A DNA stretch of 64,000 bases. Origin: Burkholderiales bacterium (lineage in GTDB: Bacteria > Pseudomonadota > Gammaproteobacteria > Burkholderiales > Burkholderiaceae_C). How positions within the stretch are numbered: the first letter of the stretch is position 1; each line of letters begins with the position of its first letter. A program made the position numbers and the translations under genes. Where the stretch lies: NCBI GenBank assembly GCA_016223165.1, contig JACRPO010000001.1, positions 62,001 to 126,000 of the forward strand, in the 5' to 3' direction. Positions 26,772 to 36,142 of this stretch are shown piece by piece. A model generated the notes under the pieces. It did no database searches. It saw nothing but the letters and a program-made list of their open reading frames with translations, and was not told the DNA's origin.

Positions 26772-28016
26772 TCAGCCGGGCTCGGTCGCCGCCTCGAACA
26801 GGCGCCGCACGGGCGCCGGCAGCCCGGTGGCCAACGCCTCGCCTGGGCTGAACCAGCGGCCCTCGCCGAGCGCGCGCAACTCGTCTTGCGCCGGCGCCTT
26901 GCGGCGCGCCGGCCAGCGCCACAGCACCGGCCGCAGCGTCCAGTCGAAGTGCGTGAGCGCGTGTGCCAGCGGCGGCAGCGGCGCGCCTGCGCCCGGCCAG
27001 CCTTGCGTGCAGGCGGCCAGCGCTTCGTCGTCGTCGAGCAGCGGCAGGCACCACAGGCCGGCCCAGACGCCGCTCTGCGGGCGCTGCACCAGCCACCAGC
27101 GGCCGCGGTGCTCGAGCCACAGCACGGCGTTGTCGCGCCGGCCGCGCCGCAGGCGCCGCGTCTTGACCGGGTAGTGCTGCGGCCGCCCCTGGGCGCGCGC
27201 CACGCAGCGCCGTTCGAGAGGGCAGCTTTCACACAGCGGCTGGCGGGCCAGGCACACGGTGGCGCCGAGGTCCATCAGGCCCTGCGTGTAGCTCTCGATG
27301 CCGCGCCGCGGCAGCAGCGCCTGCGCCGTGGCCCAGAGCTCGCGCTCGGCGGCGGCGTCGGCGAGGTCGGCCCCGAAGCCGAGCACGCGCGTGAGCACCC
27401 GCTTGACGTTGCCGTCGAGGATGGCGGCACGCTCGCCGAAGCAGAAGGCGGCGATCGCCGCCGCCGTGCTGCGGCCGATGCCGGGCAGGCGCGCGAGCGC
27501 GGCGCTGTCGGCGGGAAAGGTGCCGTCGAACTCGGCCACCACCTGAATCGCGCAGCGGTGCAGGTGGCGTGCGCGGCTGTAGTAGCCGAGCCCGCTCCAC
27601 ATCGCGAGCACGTCGGCCTGCGCTGCCGCGGCGAGCGAGCGCACGTCGGGGAAACGCACGAGGAAGCGGCGGTAGTAGTCGAGCACCGACGCCACCTGCG
27701 TCTGCTGCAGCATGACCTCGGAGAGCCAGACGCGATAGGGGTCGCGCTCGCCGACCCAGGGCAGGTCGTGGCGGCCATGCCGGCGCTGCCAACGCTGCAC
27801 CTCGGCGGCGAGGCCGGCGGCAGCCTGCCCGGCGGGGTCGGCCGCGGGCCCGGTGGCGCGGTCGATGGCGCCGGCGGCGCGCCGGGCGGCGCGCTCGGTG
27901 GCTCGCTCAGTGGAACGCTCGGTGGAACGCCCAGGGGCGCGCTCGGTGGTGCGCTCGGTGGTGCGCCCGGCTGTGCCGGCGCCGGCCTCGGCGCGACGCG
28001 CGGCGGTGCGGCTCAA
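26772..28016 (-). CDS. mutY: Adenine DNA glycosylase MutY with low-complexity N-terminal extension
   Basis: Removes adenine mispaired with 8-oxoguanine. The catalytic Glu is in LSEVMLQQTQV, the HhH motif is LPGIGRSTAAAI, and the 4Fe-4S ligands fit C-x6-C-x2-C-x5-C around LARQPLCESCPLERRC. A C-terminal NUDIX-like domain reads LWLEHRGRWWLVQRPQSGVWAGLW. I chose TTG 28016 (414 residues): AGGA lies six bases upstream and the codon overlaps the upstream TGA. It adds about 70 residues, including Thr-Glu-Arg repeats. The only later start, GTG 27800, would cut into the first conserved helix. The start is moderately certain, the gene certain. Confidence 0.93.
   Translation of the reverse strand: MSRTAARRAEAGAGTAGRTTERTTERAPGRSTERSTERATERAARRAAGAIDRATGPAADPAGQAAAGLAAEVQRWQRRHGRHDLPWVGERDPYRVWLSEVMLQQTQVASVLDYYRRFLVRFPDVRSLAAAAQADVLAMWSGLGYYSRARHLHRCAIQVVAEFDGTFPADSAALARLPGIGRSTAAAIAAFCFGERAAILDGNVKRVLTRVLGFGADLADAAAERELWATAQALLPRRGIESYTQGLMDLGATVCLARQPLCESCPLERRCVARAQGRPQHYPVKTRRLRRGRRDNAVLWLEHRGRWWLVQRPQSGVWAGLWCLPLLDDDEALAACTQGWPGAGAPLPPLAHALTHFDWTLRPVLWRWPARRKAPAQDELRALGEGRWFSPGEALATGLPAPVRRLFEAATEPG
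27893..27964 (-). repeat. 12 bp tandem repeat in the mutY 5' region
   Basis: Six imperfect copies of a 12-mer, consensus GCTCGGTGGNNC on the plus strand. In the mutY frame they encode four-residue TTER/STER-type repeats. Confidence 0.85.
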
Positions 28017-30064
28017 GCCGCGTCCTGGCGTACCGCGAGGGCCGGGTTGTCGTCGGGCCGGGTGTGGACCTTGCGGCTCTCGGCGGCGGCCACCGGCACG
28101 GCCATGCCCGGCACCAGCGCATCGACGAGCAGGTCCTCCTCGCCCGGCGCACAGCGGGCCGCGGCCACGGCGTTGGCCGCCAGCACCTCGATGCGGCCGA
28201 TCAGGTGCACGAGGTGGTCCTCCTGCTGCTGCACCTCGGCGATGCGCAGCTCGAGCTCGCCGGCGGCGCTCTGCACGCGCTCCAGCGATTCGCGCCGGCG
28301 CGCGAAGCCGCGCCGCCGCTCGCGCAGCTGCATCTCGATCTGGCCCGAGCTGGCCTTGCTCCACAGCTCCAGCTCGGCGGCGGCGTTCTCGTAGATGACA
28401 CGCAGCTTGGACAGCAGCATGCGCCGGAACTGCTCGGCAAAGCCCGGCTGCGCCATGCGCCAGGCCTGGTGGAAGCCGAAGTAGCGGCTGTAGTTGTCCT
28501 CGATGAGGGTCAGCTCGCGCCGATAGCCGTCGAGCGCCGGCGTCGGCCCGACGACGAGCGCGAAGCCGAACTCGGTGTTGAGCTGGGTGAAGCTCGCCTC
28601 GAGCATCTGGTGCATCTCGTCGGCCTGCTTCTCGGCCGTGACAAGCACGGCGCGCAGTCGTTCGAGCAGGGCCGCGAAAGCGGCCTTGCCGCCGATGTTG
28701 AACGGCTTGCCGGCGGTCTGGCCCTGCATCTGCGCCACCTCGCGACGCAGGGTTTCGTTGGACAGCCGCGCGGTCATCTCGCGCAGCTGGCGCATCTGCA
28801 CCGAGCGCAGCGCCGCCAGCCGGGCCGTGCAGCGCTCGAACTCGGCCGCCTCGGCCTCGACGCGGTCGAGCATGCGCACGAGCTTGCCGCTGCTCTTGCC
28901 GCGCAGGCCGCGCAGCTCGAGCAGCTGCTCGGCGGTGTGGCGGCGGCGGTCGGCGACACGGTGCAGCGCGCCGGTGTGCAGCTGCTGCACCACCGCCACC
29001 GCCGCCTGCACGAGCAGCTCGTGCCGGCGCGGCATCAGCTCCTGCGCGAGGGCGCGCTCCAGCGGCGGCACGCGGCTCGCGGTGACGGCCTCGGCGTCGT
29101 GGCCGACGCGCGCCGACAGCGCGTCGCGCGCCGAGAGCGCGAAGACGCGCGCCAGCGGGATCTGCAGCGTCGCCGCCGTCAACTGGCGCTGGTGCTCGAT
29201 CTGCTCGGCCACCTCCTCGGCGGTGGCGAGCGGGTCGACGAGCGTGTCGATCTTGTTCAGCACCACGAAGCGCTCGAGGCTGGCGCCGCCGAGGTGCTCG
29301 CGCCAGATGGCGAGGTCGGTGCGCGTGACGCCGGTGTCGGCGGCGAGCACGAAGACGACGGCGTGCGCAGTGGGCAGGAGGCCGAGCGTCAGCTCGGGCT
29401 CGGCGCCGATGGCGTTCAGCCCGGGCGTGTCGATGACGACCAGGCCCGCCTCGAGCAAAGGGTGCGGATAGTTGATGAGGGCGTGACGCCAGTTCGGCAC
29501 CTCGACCTGCCCATCGGCGCCCTGCGGCGGGTTGTCCTCGGGCTGCTCCTCGTTCCAGAAGCCGAGCGCCGTGGCCTGCTCGACGCTGACGCGCTGCGTG
29601 CGGGTGACGGCCGCCAGCGCCTGCGTCAGCGCCTGCGGGTTGCGCGGCTCCAGCGGCACGTGCTGCCACGGCTCCTCGCGGCCGCGCAGCTCGGCCAGCG
29701 ACAGGCCGCGCAGGCGCGTCTCGATGGGCAGCAGCGAAAGCCGCGGCGGCAGGTCGGGCTCGTGCCGCAGTTCCACCGGGCACATCGTGGTGCGGCCGGG
29801 CGTCGCCGGCAGCACGCGCCGGCCGGCGTCGGCGAAGAAGATGGCGTTGATCAGCTCGGACTTGCCGCGCGAGAACTCGGCCACGAAGGCGAGCACCAGC
29901 TTGTCGGAGGCGAGGCGCTCACGCAGCGCCGTGATCTGCGCCGCGGCGGCATCGTCCTGCAGGTCGCTCGAAGCGAGCAGGCCCGAGAGCGACTGCACCC
30001 GTCTGTCCACTGCGGCACGCCAGCCGGCCAGGGCATCGAGGTGACGGGCGATTGCGGTCTTCAT
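28013..30064 (-). CDS. Dynamin-like GTPase
   Basis: 683 residues. The GTPase domain shows the P-loop EFSRGKSELINAI (about 67-79), the switch Thr in GRTTMCPVEL, DTPGLN (G3) and LNKID (G4). A long helical region rich in Glu/Arg/Leu (about 370-640) follows, as in bacterial dynamin-like proteins, but no membrane helix is obvious. Bacterial relatives shape or repair membranes. The ATG is 191 bp downstream of mutM on the same strand. Its TGA is overlapped by the mutY TTG start (TTGA), which suggests translational coupling of the two proteins. Confidence 0.85.
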   Translation of the reverse strand: MKTAIARHLDALAGWRAAVDRRVQSLSGLLASSDLQDDAAAAQITALRERLASDKLVLAFVAEFSRGKSELINAIFFADAGRRVLPATPGRTTMCPVELRHEPDLPPRLSLLPIETRLRGLSLAELRGREEPWQHVPLEPRNPQALTQALAAVTRTQRVSVEQATALGFWNEEQPEDNPPQGADGQVEVPNWRHALINYPHPLLEAGLVVIDTPGLNAIGAEPELTLGLLPTAHAVVFVLAADTGVTRTDLAIWREHLGGASLERFVVLNKIDTLVDPLATAEEVAEQIEHQRQLTAATLQIPLARVFALSARDALSARVGHDAEAVTASRVPPLERALAQELMPRRHELLVQAAVAVVQQLHTGALHRVADRRRHTAEQLLELRGLRGKSSGKLVRMLDRVEAEAAEFERCTARLAALRSVQMRQLREMTARLSNETLRREVAQMQGQTAGKPFNIGGKAAFAALLERLRAVLVTAEKQADEMHQMLEASFTQLNTEFGFALVVGPTPALDGYRRELTLIEDNYSRYFGFHQAWRMAQPGFAEQFRRMLLSKLRVIYENAAAELELWSKASSGQIEMQLRERRRGFARRRESLERVQSAAGELELRIAEVQQQEDHLVHLIGRIEVLAANAVAAARCAPGEEDLLVDALVPGMAVPVAAAESRKVHTRPDDNPALAVRQDAA

Positions 30065-30255
30065 CCGGTGGGGCGTGCTTCGCGCGGCGCATGCTAGCGC
30101 AGGGGGTCCAAGGCGGCTGTGTCCGTTTATCTCGCCGGCACGGGGTTTGGCGAGGCGTTCACGCCCGGCCTGGCCTGGCCGGCGCGGGCGCGCCGGGCGG
30201 GATGAAGCGCTCGTGGCCCGCAGGATCGGCAGCGGGACAGATGCGCCACGCCGTG

Positions 30256-31086
30256 TTATCGGCGCTGGCAGCCGGGACAGTAGTAGGTGGAGCGGCCGGC
30301 CTGCACGACGCGCCGGACCGGCCGGGCGCACCTCGGGCAGGGCAGGCCGCTCCGTCCGTAGACCGCGGCTTCGGCCTGGAAGACGCCGCTCGTGCCGTGC
30401 ACGTCGCTGAAGTCGCGCAGCGTCGAGCCGCCCAGCGCCAGGGCGCGCGCGAGCGTCGCGCGCAACGCGGCGAGCAGCGCGGCGGCGCGCGGCGCGCTGA
30501 TCCGCTCGCTGCGGGTCGAGGGGTGGATGCCGGCCTGGTGCAGCGCCTCGCAGGCATAGATGTTGCCCGCACCGACCACCACGTCGCCCGCCAGCAGCAC
30601 GGCCTTGATCGACGTGCGCCGCCCACGCAGCGCCCGGTACAGGTCGCCGGCCGTGAAGAGGGGGTCGAACGGTTCGGCGCCGAGCCGGGCCAGCAGCCGG
30701 TCGGCCGGCGGCTGGTCCAGGGCCGGGGCGTAGACCACGGCGCCGAAGCGCCGCGGGTCGGTCAGGCGCAGCGTGCCGCGGTCGGTGGCGAGGTCGAAGT
30801 GGTCGTGCGGGCCCGGCTCCCCGGGCGAAGCGAGCAAAGCGAGAGAACCCGACATGCCCAGGTGCATCAGCAACCCGCCCGCCGGGCGGTCGGCACGGAC
30901 GAGCGGCAGCCACAGGTACTTGCCGCGCCGGCCGACCGGGCCCAGGCGGGCGCCGAGCAGCCGGTCGGAGCGGCAGCCGAGAGGCCAGCGCAGGGGTTTG
31001 CCCAGCCGCACGCCGATGACGCGGGCGCCGCGCAGAGGCTCGTCGATTCCTTGGCGGGTGACCTCTACCTCTGGCAACTCGGGCAT
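30256..31086 (-). CDS. mutM: Formamidopyrimidine-DNA glycosylase MutM
   Basis: 276 residues. The N-terminal MPELPEVE contains the catalytic Pro, and LTDPRRFG and the lesion-recognition GNIYACEALHQAGIHP segment follow. The C-terminal zinc finger is C-x2-C ... GRSTYYCPGC. It excises 8-oxoguanine and nicks the DNA, and so works in the same GO system as MutY, which lies 2 kb downstream on the same strand. A divergent TPR gene starts 78 bp upstream. Confidence 0.96.
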   Translation of the reverse strand: MPELPEVEVTRQGIDEPLRGARVIGVRLGKPLRWPLGCRSDRLLGARLGPVGRRGKYLWLPLVRADRPAGGLLMHLGMSGSLALLASPGEPGPHDHFDLATDRGTLRLTDPRRFGAVVYAPALDQPPADRLLARLGAEPFDPLFTAGDLYRALRGRRTSIKAVLLAGDVVVGAGNIYACEALHQAGIHPSTRSERISAPRAAALLAALRATLARALALGGSTLRDFSDVHGTSGVFQAEAAVYGRSGLPCPRCARPVRRVVQAGRSTYYCPGCQRR

Positions 31087-31164
31087 GAATTCATTATGTG
31101 AGAATGACTCCGACCCCCTCGTTTCCCCGCATCTTCCCTCTCGCGCCAAGGCGCCGCCACGCCC

Positions 31165-33096
31165 ATGTCTGCCACCTGCCGCCGAGCTTTCGCGAGGCCC
31201 CTGACCCCCACGCGGCGGCCTCAGGCGGCCGCGCTCGTCGCGGGGACCCTTGCCGTGGCCGCGGCGCTGGCCTTGACGGCGCCGGGCGTCCGCGCCCAGC
31301 CGGAGCAGCCACCGCCCGTCGCCCCCGTCGCCCCAGGCGCTGCCGCAGGGGGGCCGGCGGCCGAAGCGGCGGCGCCGGTCTCCAATTCGCCGCTCGATGC
31401 GCCGCTGTTCTATCAGCTGCTGATCGGCGAGCTCGAGCTTCGCGGCGGCGAGAACGGCACCGCCTACGCGGTGATCCTCGATGCCGCCCGGCGCACGCGC
31501 GACGAGGCGCTCTTCCGTCGTGCCGTGAACATCGCGCTGTCGTCGCGCTCGGGCGACCAGGCGCTCGCCGCGGCGCGCGCCTGGCGCGCCACGCGGCCGG
31601 AATCGACCGACGCGTTGCGCACGCAGTTGCAGATTCTCGTGGCCCTGGGCCGGCTGCAGGACCTGACCGAGCCGGCGCGCGCGCTCATCAACGCGACGCC
31701 GGCCCCCGAGCGCGGCGGCACCATCGTCGCGCTGCCGCGCTTCTTCGCCCGCGCCGGCGAGCCGAAGGTGGTGGCGGCGCTGGTCGAGGAGATCGTGCGG
31801 CCGCACATGCAGGCCGAGGGCACGCGAGTGCCGGCCCGCGTCGCGCTGGGGCGGGCTTGGCTGGCGGCGGGTGACGCCGAACGGGCGCTGGCGCTCGTGC
31901 GCGAGGCCAACGGCCTGGAGCCGGCGGCGCCCGCACCGGTGCTGCTGGCCATGGAGATGATGCGCGGCCAGCCCGAGGCCGCGCGCATCGTCGCCGCGCA
32001 CATGGCGCGGCCCGACGTCGAGCCGCAGATGCGCCTGGCCTACGTGCGCTCGCTCACCGACTCGCAGCGCTATGCCGAGGCGGTGGCGCAGCTGCAGCAG
32101 GCCGTCAAGCAGCAGCCGGAGTTCGCGCCGGCCTACATCACGCTCGGTGCCCTGCATCTGGAACTGCGCAGCCCGCGCGAGGCCGAAGCGGCGCTGACCC
32201 GCTATGTCGAGCTGGTGCAAGGGGCGCGGGGGGCGCAAGGCGTGCCGGGCGCGGGCAACGCGCCGGCCACGGCCCTCGACGACAGCGACAGCGACCGCGA
32301 CGACGAGCCCATGCAGGCCTCGCCGGAGCGCGGCCTGATCCAGGCCTGGCTGATGCTCGCGCAGGCCGCCGAGCAGCGCGGCGACTACGCCGCCGCCGAG
32401 GGCTGGCTCAAGCGCATCGACGATCCGCGCCGCGCGCTCGAGGTGCAGACGCGCCGGGCCTCCATGCTCGCCCGCCAGGGCAAGGTGGGCGAGGCGCGCG
32501 AGATGATCCGCCAGGCCCCCGAGCGCACCACCGAGGACGGCCGCGCCAAGCTCGTGGCCGAGGTGGGCGTGCTGCGCGAGGTGAAGCGCTGGCGCGAGGC
32601 CTACGACGTGCTGGCCGGCGCGCTGCGGCGCCAGCCCGACGACAGCGATCTGCTCTACGAGCAGGCGATGATGGCCGAGAAGCTCGAGCGCCTCGACGAG
32701 ATGGAGCGGCTGCTGCGCCGCGTGATCGAGCTCAAGCCGACCAACGCGCACGCGCACAACGCGCTCGGCTACTCGCTCGCCGATCGCCGCCAGCGCCTGC
32801 CCGAGGCGCGCAAGCTCATCCAGCGCGCGCTCGAGCTGGCACCCGGCGACCCATTCATCACCGACAGCCTGGGCTGGGTCGAGTTCCGCATGGGCAACCG
32901 CGAGGAGGCGCTGCGCCACCTCGAAAGTGCCTGGCGCGCGCGGCCCGACACCGAGATCGGCGCCCACCTGGGCGAGGTGCTGTGGGCCATGGGCCGCAAG
33001 GAAGACGCCCGGCGCATCTGGCGCGAGTCGCGCGGCAAGGACGTGGCCAACGAGGTGCTGCGCGAGACGCTGACGCGGTTGCGCGTCGACCTTTGA
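31165..33096 (+). CDS. Exported TPR-repeat protein
   Basis: 643 residues. The N-terminus has a basic stretch and an Ala-rich signal segment (about 22-44, ending GVRA), so it is probably periplasmic or outer-membrane associated. The rest is TPR repeats (clear units around 260-340 and 490-620: YEQAMMAEKLERLDEMERLLR, AHNALGYSLADRRQRLPEA, DSLGWVEFRMGNREEALRHL). A Gly/Ala then Asp-rich insertion (about 353-385) interrupts the repeat array. Homologues next to lolB are common in Burkholderiales. Partners unknown. Confidence 0.88.
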   Translation: MSATCRRAFARPLTPTRRPQAAALVAGTLAVAAALALTAPGVRAQPEQPPPVAPVAPGAAAGGPAAEAAAPVSNSPLDAPLFYQLLIGELELRGGENGTAYAVILDAARRTRDEALFRRAVNIALSSRSGDQALAAARAWRATRPESTDALRTQLQILVALGRLQDLTEPARALINATPAPERGGTIVALPRFFARAGEPKVVAALVEEIVRPHMQAEGTRVPARVALGRAWLAAGDAERALALVREANGLEPAAPAPVLLAMEMMRGQPEAARIVAAHMARPDVEPQMRLAYVRSLTDSQRYAEAVAQLQQAVKQQPEFAPAYITLGALHLELRSPREAEAALTRYVELVQGARGAQGVPGAGNAPATALDDSDSDRDDEPMQASPERGLIQAWLMLAQAAEQRGDYAAAEGWLKRIDDPRRALEVQTRRASMLARQGKVGEAREMIRQAPERTTEDGRAKLVAEVGVLREVKRWREAYDVLAGALRRQPDDSDLLYEQAMMAEKLERLDEMERLLRRVIELKPTNAHAHNALGYSLADRRQRLPEARKLIQRALELAPGDPFITDSLGWVEFRMGNREEALRHLESAWRARPDTEIGAHLGEVLWAMGRKEDARRIWRESRGKDVANEVLRETLTRLRVDL

Positions 33097-33255
33097 GAGG
33101 CTGAGAGTCCTTCGATCATGCCCGCTCATCACGCCAGAAGGCGCCCGCTCGTCGTTGCAAATACTCGCCATAGCCCCCGCTATGGCTCGCATTTGCGCCT
33201 AGATCGGACCCCTTCTGACGCGCTGCTCGGGCACGCTCGAAAGACTCTCAGCCTC
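33097..33255. repeat. 159 bp near-perfect palindromic intergenic element
   Basis: The two halves are imperfect reverse complements along their whole length, folding around a centre at 33176. The outer arms GAGGCTGAGAG (33097-33107) and CTCTCAGCCTC (33245-33255) are exact, and the inner arms CCATAG and CTATGG flank CCCCCG. The element starts directly after the TPR stop and ends 17 bp before lolB. No protein is encoded. It looks like a MITE/REP-type repeat or a large RNA hairpin. Confidence 0.85.
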
Positions 33256-33272
33256 TGAGCCGGCAGCGCCCG

Positions 33273-33908
33273 GTGGCTGGGCGCAGTCACGCGCCGGGAC
33301 TGCCGGGCGCTGCGCGCCGGCCGCCGGCGCGGCGCGGCCTGCGCTGGGCCGTGGCACTGTGCGCGGTGCTCGCCGGCTGCGCCACGCCGCCGGCCGCCGA
33401 CGACGCCCCGGCGACGATGCCCACGACGGCGGGGCGGCTCAGCGTGCGGGTCGAGGCGACACCGGCGCGACCTTCGCAAAGCATGAGCGCGGCCTTCGAA
33501 TGGCGCGGCGACGGTGCGCGCGGCGAGTTGACCCTGCTGTCGCCTCTCGGCACGCAGCTAGCGCTGGCGCGCTGGTCGCCGGGCAGCGCACTGCTGATCA
33601 CCTCCGACGGTGAAGCGCGCTTCCAGACGCTGGAAGAGCTGGCCGAGCGCGCGCTCGGCGAACGCATGCCGCTGGCGGCCTGGCCGGACTGGCTGGCCGG
33701 GCGGCCGTGGCCGGGCGCGAGCTCATCGCCATTGCCGGCCGTGCGGGCCGGCGGCACCGGAGGCGGCGGCTTCGAGCAACTGGGCTGGGCCGTGGACCTC
33801 TCCCGCCACGCCGAAGGCCGCATCGAGGCCCGACGCAGCCGGCCGCCGGCGGTGACGGTGCGCATCGTGCTGGACAACGAAGACCCGTTGCCGGGGGGCC
33901 GGCGATGA
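33273..33908 (+). CDS. lolB: Outer-membrane lipoprotein LolB
   Basis: 211 residues from GTG. A basic N-terminus, a hydrophobic segment and lipobox LAGC (Cys36) mark a lipoprotein. GRLSVRVEATPARPSQSMSA, GELTLLSPLGTQLALARW and the Pro-rich WLAGRPWPG segment fit LolB, which receives lipoproteins from LolA and inserts them into the outer membrane. Position between a TPR gene and ispE is typical. Its TGA overlaps the ispE ATG. The start is preceded by the large palindrome, which may affect its expression. Confidence 0.9.
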   Translation: MAGRSHAPGLPGAARRPPARRGLRWAVALCAVLAGCATPPAADDAPATMPTTAGRLSVRVEATPARPSQSMSAAFEWRGDGARGELTLLSPLGTQLALARWSPGSALLITSDGEARFQTLEELAERALGERMPLAAWPDWLAGRPWPGASSSPLPAVRAGGTGGGGFEQLGWAVDLSRHAEGRIEARRSRPPAVTVRIVLDNEDPLPGGRR

Positions 33909-34945
33909 CGCTGCGCGCGCTGCACGACGTGCCGGCGCCGGCCAAGCTGAACCTCTTCCTGCACGTGGTCGGGCGGCGCGACGATGGCTACCACCTGCTG
34001 CAGTCGCTCTTCGTGCTCATCGACTGGGCCGACCGGCTGCACTTCGAGCGACGCGAGGACGGCGGCCTCTTCCGGCACGACCTGCGCACGGATGCCGACA
34101 CCGATGCCGGCATCGTGCTGCCTGCCGACGACTTGTGCCTGCGCGCCGCCCGAGCCCTGCAGGGGGCGAGCGGCTGCACGCTGGGCGCCGACATCCACCT
34201 CGACAAGCGTCTGCCGGCCGGCGCCGGCATGGGCGGCGGCAGCTCGGACGCGGCGAGCACGTTGCTCGCGCTCAACCGGCTCTGGGGTCTTGGCTGGCCG
34301 CGCGCGAGGTTGGCGGCGCTGGCGCTGGAGCTCGGCGCCGACGTGCCGTTCTTCGTCGGCGGCGAGAACGCCTTCGTCGAGGGCATCGGGGAGCGCCTGA
34401 CGCCGGTGACCGTGCCCGAGCTCACCTATGCGGTGATCAAGCCGCCGGCCGCCATCGAGACGCGCAGCATCTTCACGCACCCGCTGCTGAGGCGGGACAC
34501 GGCGGCCGTGGCGCTGCCGGCTATACTCGCAGGCTCTTCTGGGGGCCGCGACAGCGGTGCGTCATCCGACCCAGGGGATACCGGTTCCGGGGTCGCCCCG
34601 GCGTGCGGTCCGGCCCACGAAGCCAGTGCGTCCGCGCGGGCTTGGGCCACAGAGGGCTTCGGCAGGAACGACCTGCAGCTCCCCGCCGAAGACCGGTGCC
34701 CCGAGGTGGCTGAGGCAGCCCGCTGGCTCCAGGCGCGTTTCGGCAACAGCCGCATGACGGGCTCGGGCAGTGCGGTCTTCGCGAGAGTGAGTTTGAATCC
34801 CGGCACGGCCGTCCCGCGTGACAACCACGGGGCGACACCCGCGCCGGCGGCGCCGCCGGAGCTCCCGGCGGATCTGCCGGCCGGGTGGGTGGGGCGGATG
34901 TGCAAGGGGCTGGCCCGGCATCCCTTGGTGCACTGGGCCGGTTGA
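33905..34945 (+). CDS. ispE: 4-diphosphocytidyl-2-C-methyl-D-erythritol kinase IspE
   Basis: 346 residues, about 50 longer than usual. GHMP kinase of the MEP isoprenoid pathway. The substrate segment PAPAKLNLFLHVVGRRDDGYH and the ATP motif LPAGAGMGGGSSDAAS (about 104-118) are intact, as is the late MTGSGSAVFA block. The extra length is two low-complexity insertions: Gly/Ser/Ala-rich at about 209-248 and Pro/Ala-rich at about 300-325. The start overlaps the lolB stop (ATGA). tRNA-Gln follows 48 bp after the stop, behind a strong hairpin. Confidence 0.94.
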   Translation: MTLRALHDVPAPAKLNLFLHVVGRRDDGYHLLQSLFVLIDWADRLHFERREDGGLFRHDLRTDADTDAGIVLPADDLCLRAARALQGASGCTLGADIHLDKRLPAGAGMGGGSSDAASTLLALNRLWGLGWPRARLAALALELGADVPFFVGGENAFVEGIGERLTPVTVPELTYAVIKPPAAIETRSIFTHPLLRRDTAAVALPAILAGSSGGRDSGASSDPGDTGSGVAPACGPAHEASASARAWATEGFGRNDLQLPAEDRCPEVAEAARWLQARFGNSRMTGSGSAVFARVSLNPGTAVPRDNHGATPAPAAPPELPADLPAGWVGRMCKGLARHPLVHWAG

Positions 34946-34958
34946 GAGAGTTGTCGGT

Positions 34959-34985
34959 GGTGGCGGCCCGAGCCGGGTTGCCACC
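34959..34985 (+). terminator. Hairpin between ispE and tRNA-Gln
   Basis: GGTGGCGGCCC pairs with GGGTTGCCACC over 11 bp (two G-U pairs) around a five-base loop, 13 bp after the ispE stop. There is no T-run, so it is a weak terminator candidate or a processing signal ahead of the tRNA at 34994. Confidence 0.45.
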
Positions 34986-34993
34986 TCCCGTGT

Positions 34994-35070
34994 AGGGGAG
35001 TCGCCAAGTTGGTCAAGGCATCGGATTTTGATTCCGACATGCGAGGGTTCGAGTCCTTCCTCCCCTGCCA
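34994..35070 (+). tRNA. tRNA-Gln (anticodon TTG)
   Basis: 77 nt cloverleaf with encoded CCA. Acceptor AGGGGAG/CTCCCCT, anticodon loop TTTTGAT giving TTG, T-arm GAGGG-TTCGAGT-CCTTC, discriminator G. It sits between ispE and prs as in many Burkholderiales. Confidence 0.95.
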
Positions 35071-35172
35071 AACCATCGCGCTGCGTCAGCTAGAACTGAT
35101 CCGGTGACGCACCCGGCCCCCGGCTCCGGGCTCGGGTTCGCACCTGCCGGGTCGCCATCGCGGAGTATCCCC

Positions 35173-36135
35173 GTGCTGTTCAACACCGTGCTCTTCACCG
35201 GCAACGCCAACCCGGTGCTGGCGCAGGAGATCGCCACGCACCTGGGCGTCGAGCTCGGCCAGGCGTCGGTGAGCCGCTTCTCCGACGGCGAGGTCACGGT
35301 CGAGATCCGGCAGAACGTGCGCGCCCGCGACGTCTTCGTCGTGCAGCCCACCTGCACGCCGACGAACGAGAACCTGATGGAACTGCTCATCATGGTCGAC
35401 GCGATGAAGCGCGCGAGCGCGCGCCGCATCACGGCCGTGATCCCGTACTTCGGCTATGCGCGCCAGGACCGGCGCCCGCGCAGCACGCGCGTGCCGATCA
35501 GCGCCAAGGTGGTGGCCAACCTGCTCGAGACCGTGGGCGTCGAGCGGCTGCTGACGATGGACCTGCACGCCGACCAGATCCAGGGCTTCTTCGACATCCC
35601 GGTCGACAACATCTACGCCAGCCCCGTGCTGCTGTCGGACCTGAAGAGCAAGCGCTACACCAACCTCGTCGTCGTCTCGCCCGACGTCGGCGGCGTCGTG
35701 CGTGCGCGCGCGCTCGCCAAGCAGCTCGGCTGCGACCTGGCGATCATCGACAAGCGGCGCGCGGCGGCCAACGTCTCCGAGGTGATGCACGTCATCGGCG
35801 AGATCGAGGGCCGCAACTGCGTGATCATGGACGACATGATCGACACCGCCGGCACGCTCGTGAAGGCGGCCGAGGTGCTGAAGGAGCGCGGCGCGAAGAG
35901 CGTGTACGCCTATTGCACGCATCCGGTGTTCTCGGGCCCGGCGGTGGAGCGCATCGCCAAGAGCGCGATGGACGAGGTGGTGGTCACCAACACCATCCCG
36001 CTGTCGGACGCGGCCAAGGCCAACCCGAAGATCCGCCAGCTCTCGGTGGCCTTCCTGTTCGCCGAGACCATCCGCCGCATCAGCGACGGCGAGTCCGTCA
36101 CGTCGCTGTTCTCGGAGCAGAACAATAACTTTTAG
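35173..36135 (+). CDS. prs: Ribose-phosphate pyrophosphokinase
   Basis: 320 residues from GTG 35173, chosen because CGGAG lies seven bases upstream and the product then matches the family length; the GTG at 35104 would add 23 residues. Makes PRPP from ribose 5-phosphate and ATP for nucleotide, histidine and NAD synthesis. Conserved blocks: [43 protein letters not shown] and the PRPP loop [13 protein letters not shown]. It lies between tRNA-Gln and rplY. Confidence 0.97.
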   Translation: MLFNTVLFTGNANPVLAQEIATHLGVELGQASVSRFSDGEVTVEIRQNVRARDVFVVQPTCTPTNENLMELLIMVDAMKRASARRITAVIPYFGYARQDRRPRSTRVPISAKVVANLLETVGVERLLTMDLHADQIQGFFDIPVDNIYASPVLLSDLKSKRYTNLVVVSPDVGGVVRARALAKQLGCDLAIIDKRRAAANVSEVMHVIGEIEGRNCVIMDDMIDTAGTLVKAAEVLKERGAKSVYAYCTHPVFSGPAVERIAKSAMDEVVVTNTIPLSDAAKANPKIRQLSVAFLFAETIRRISDGESVTSLFSEQNNNF

Positions 36136-36142
36136 AGGATAA

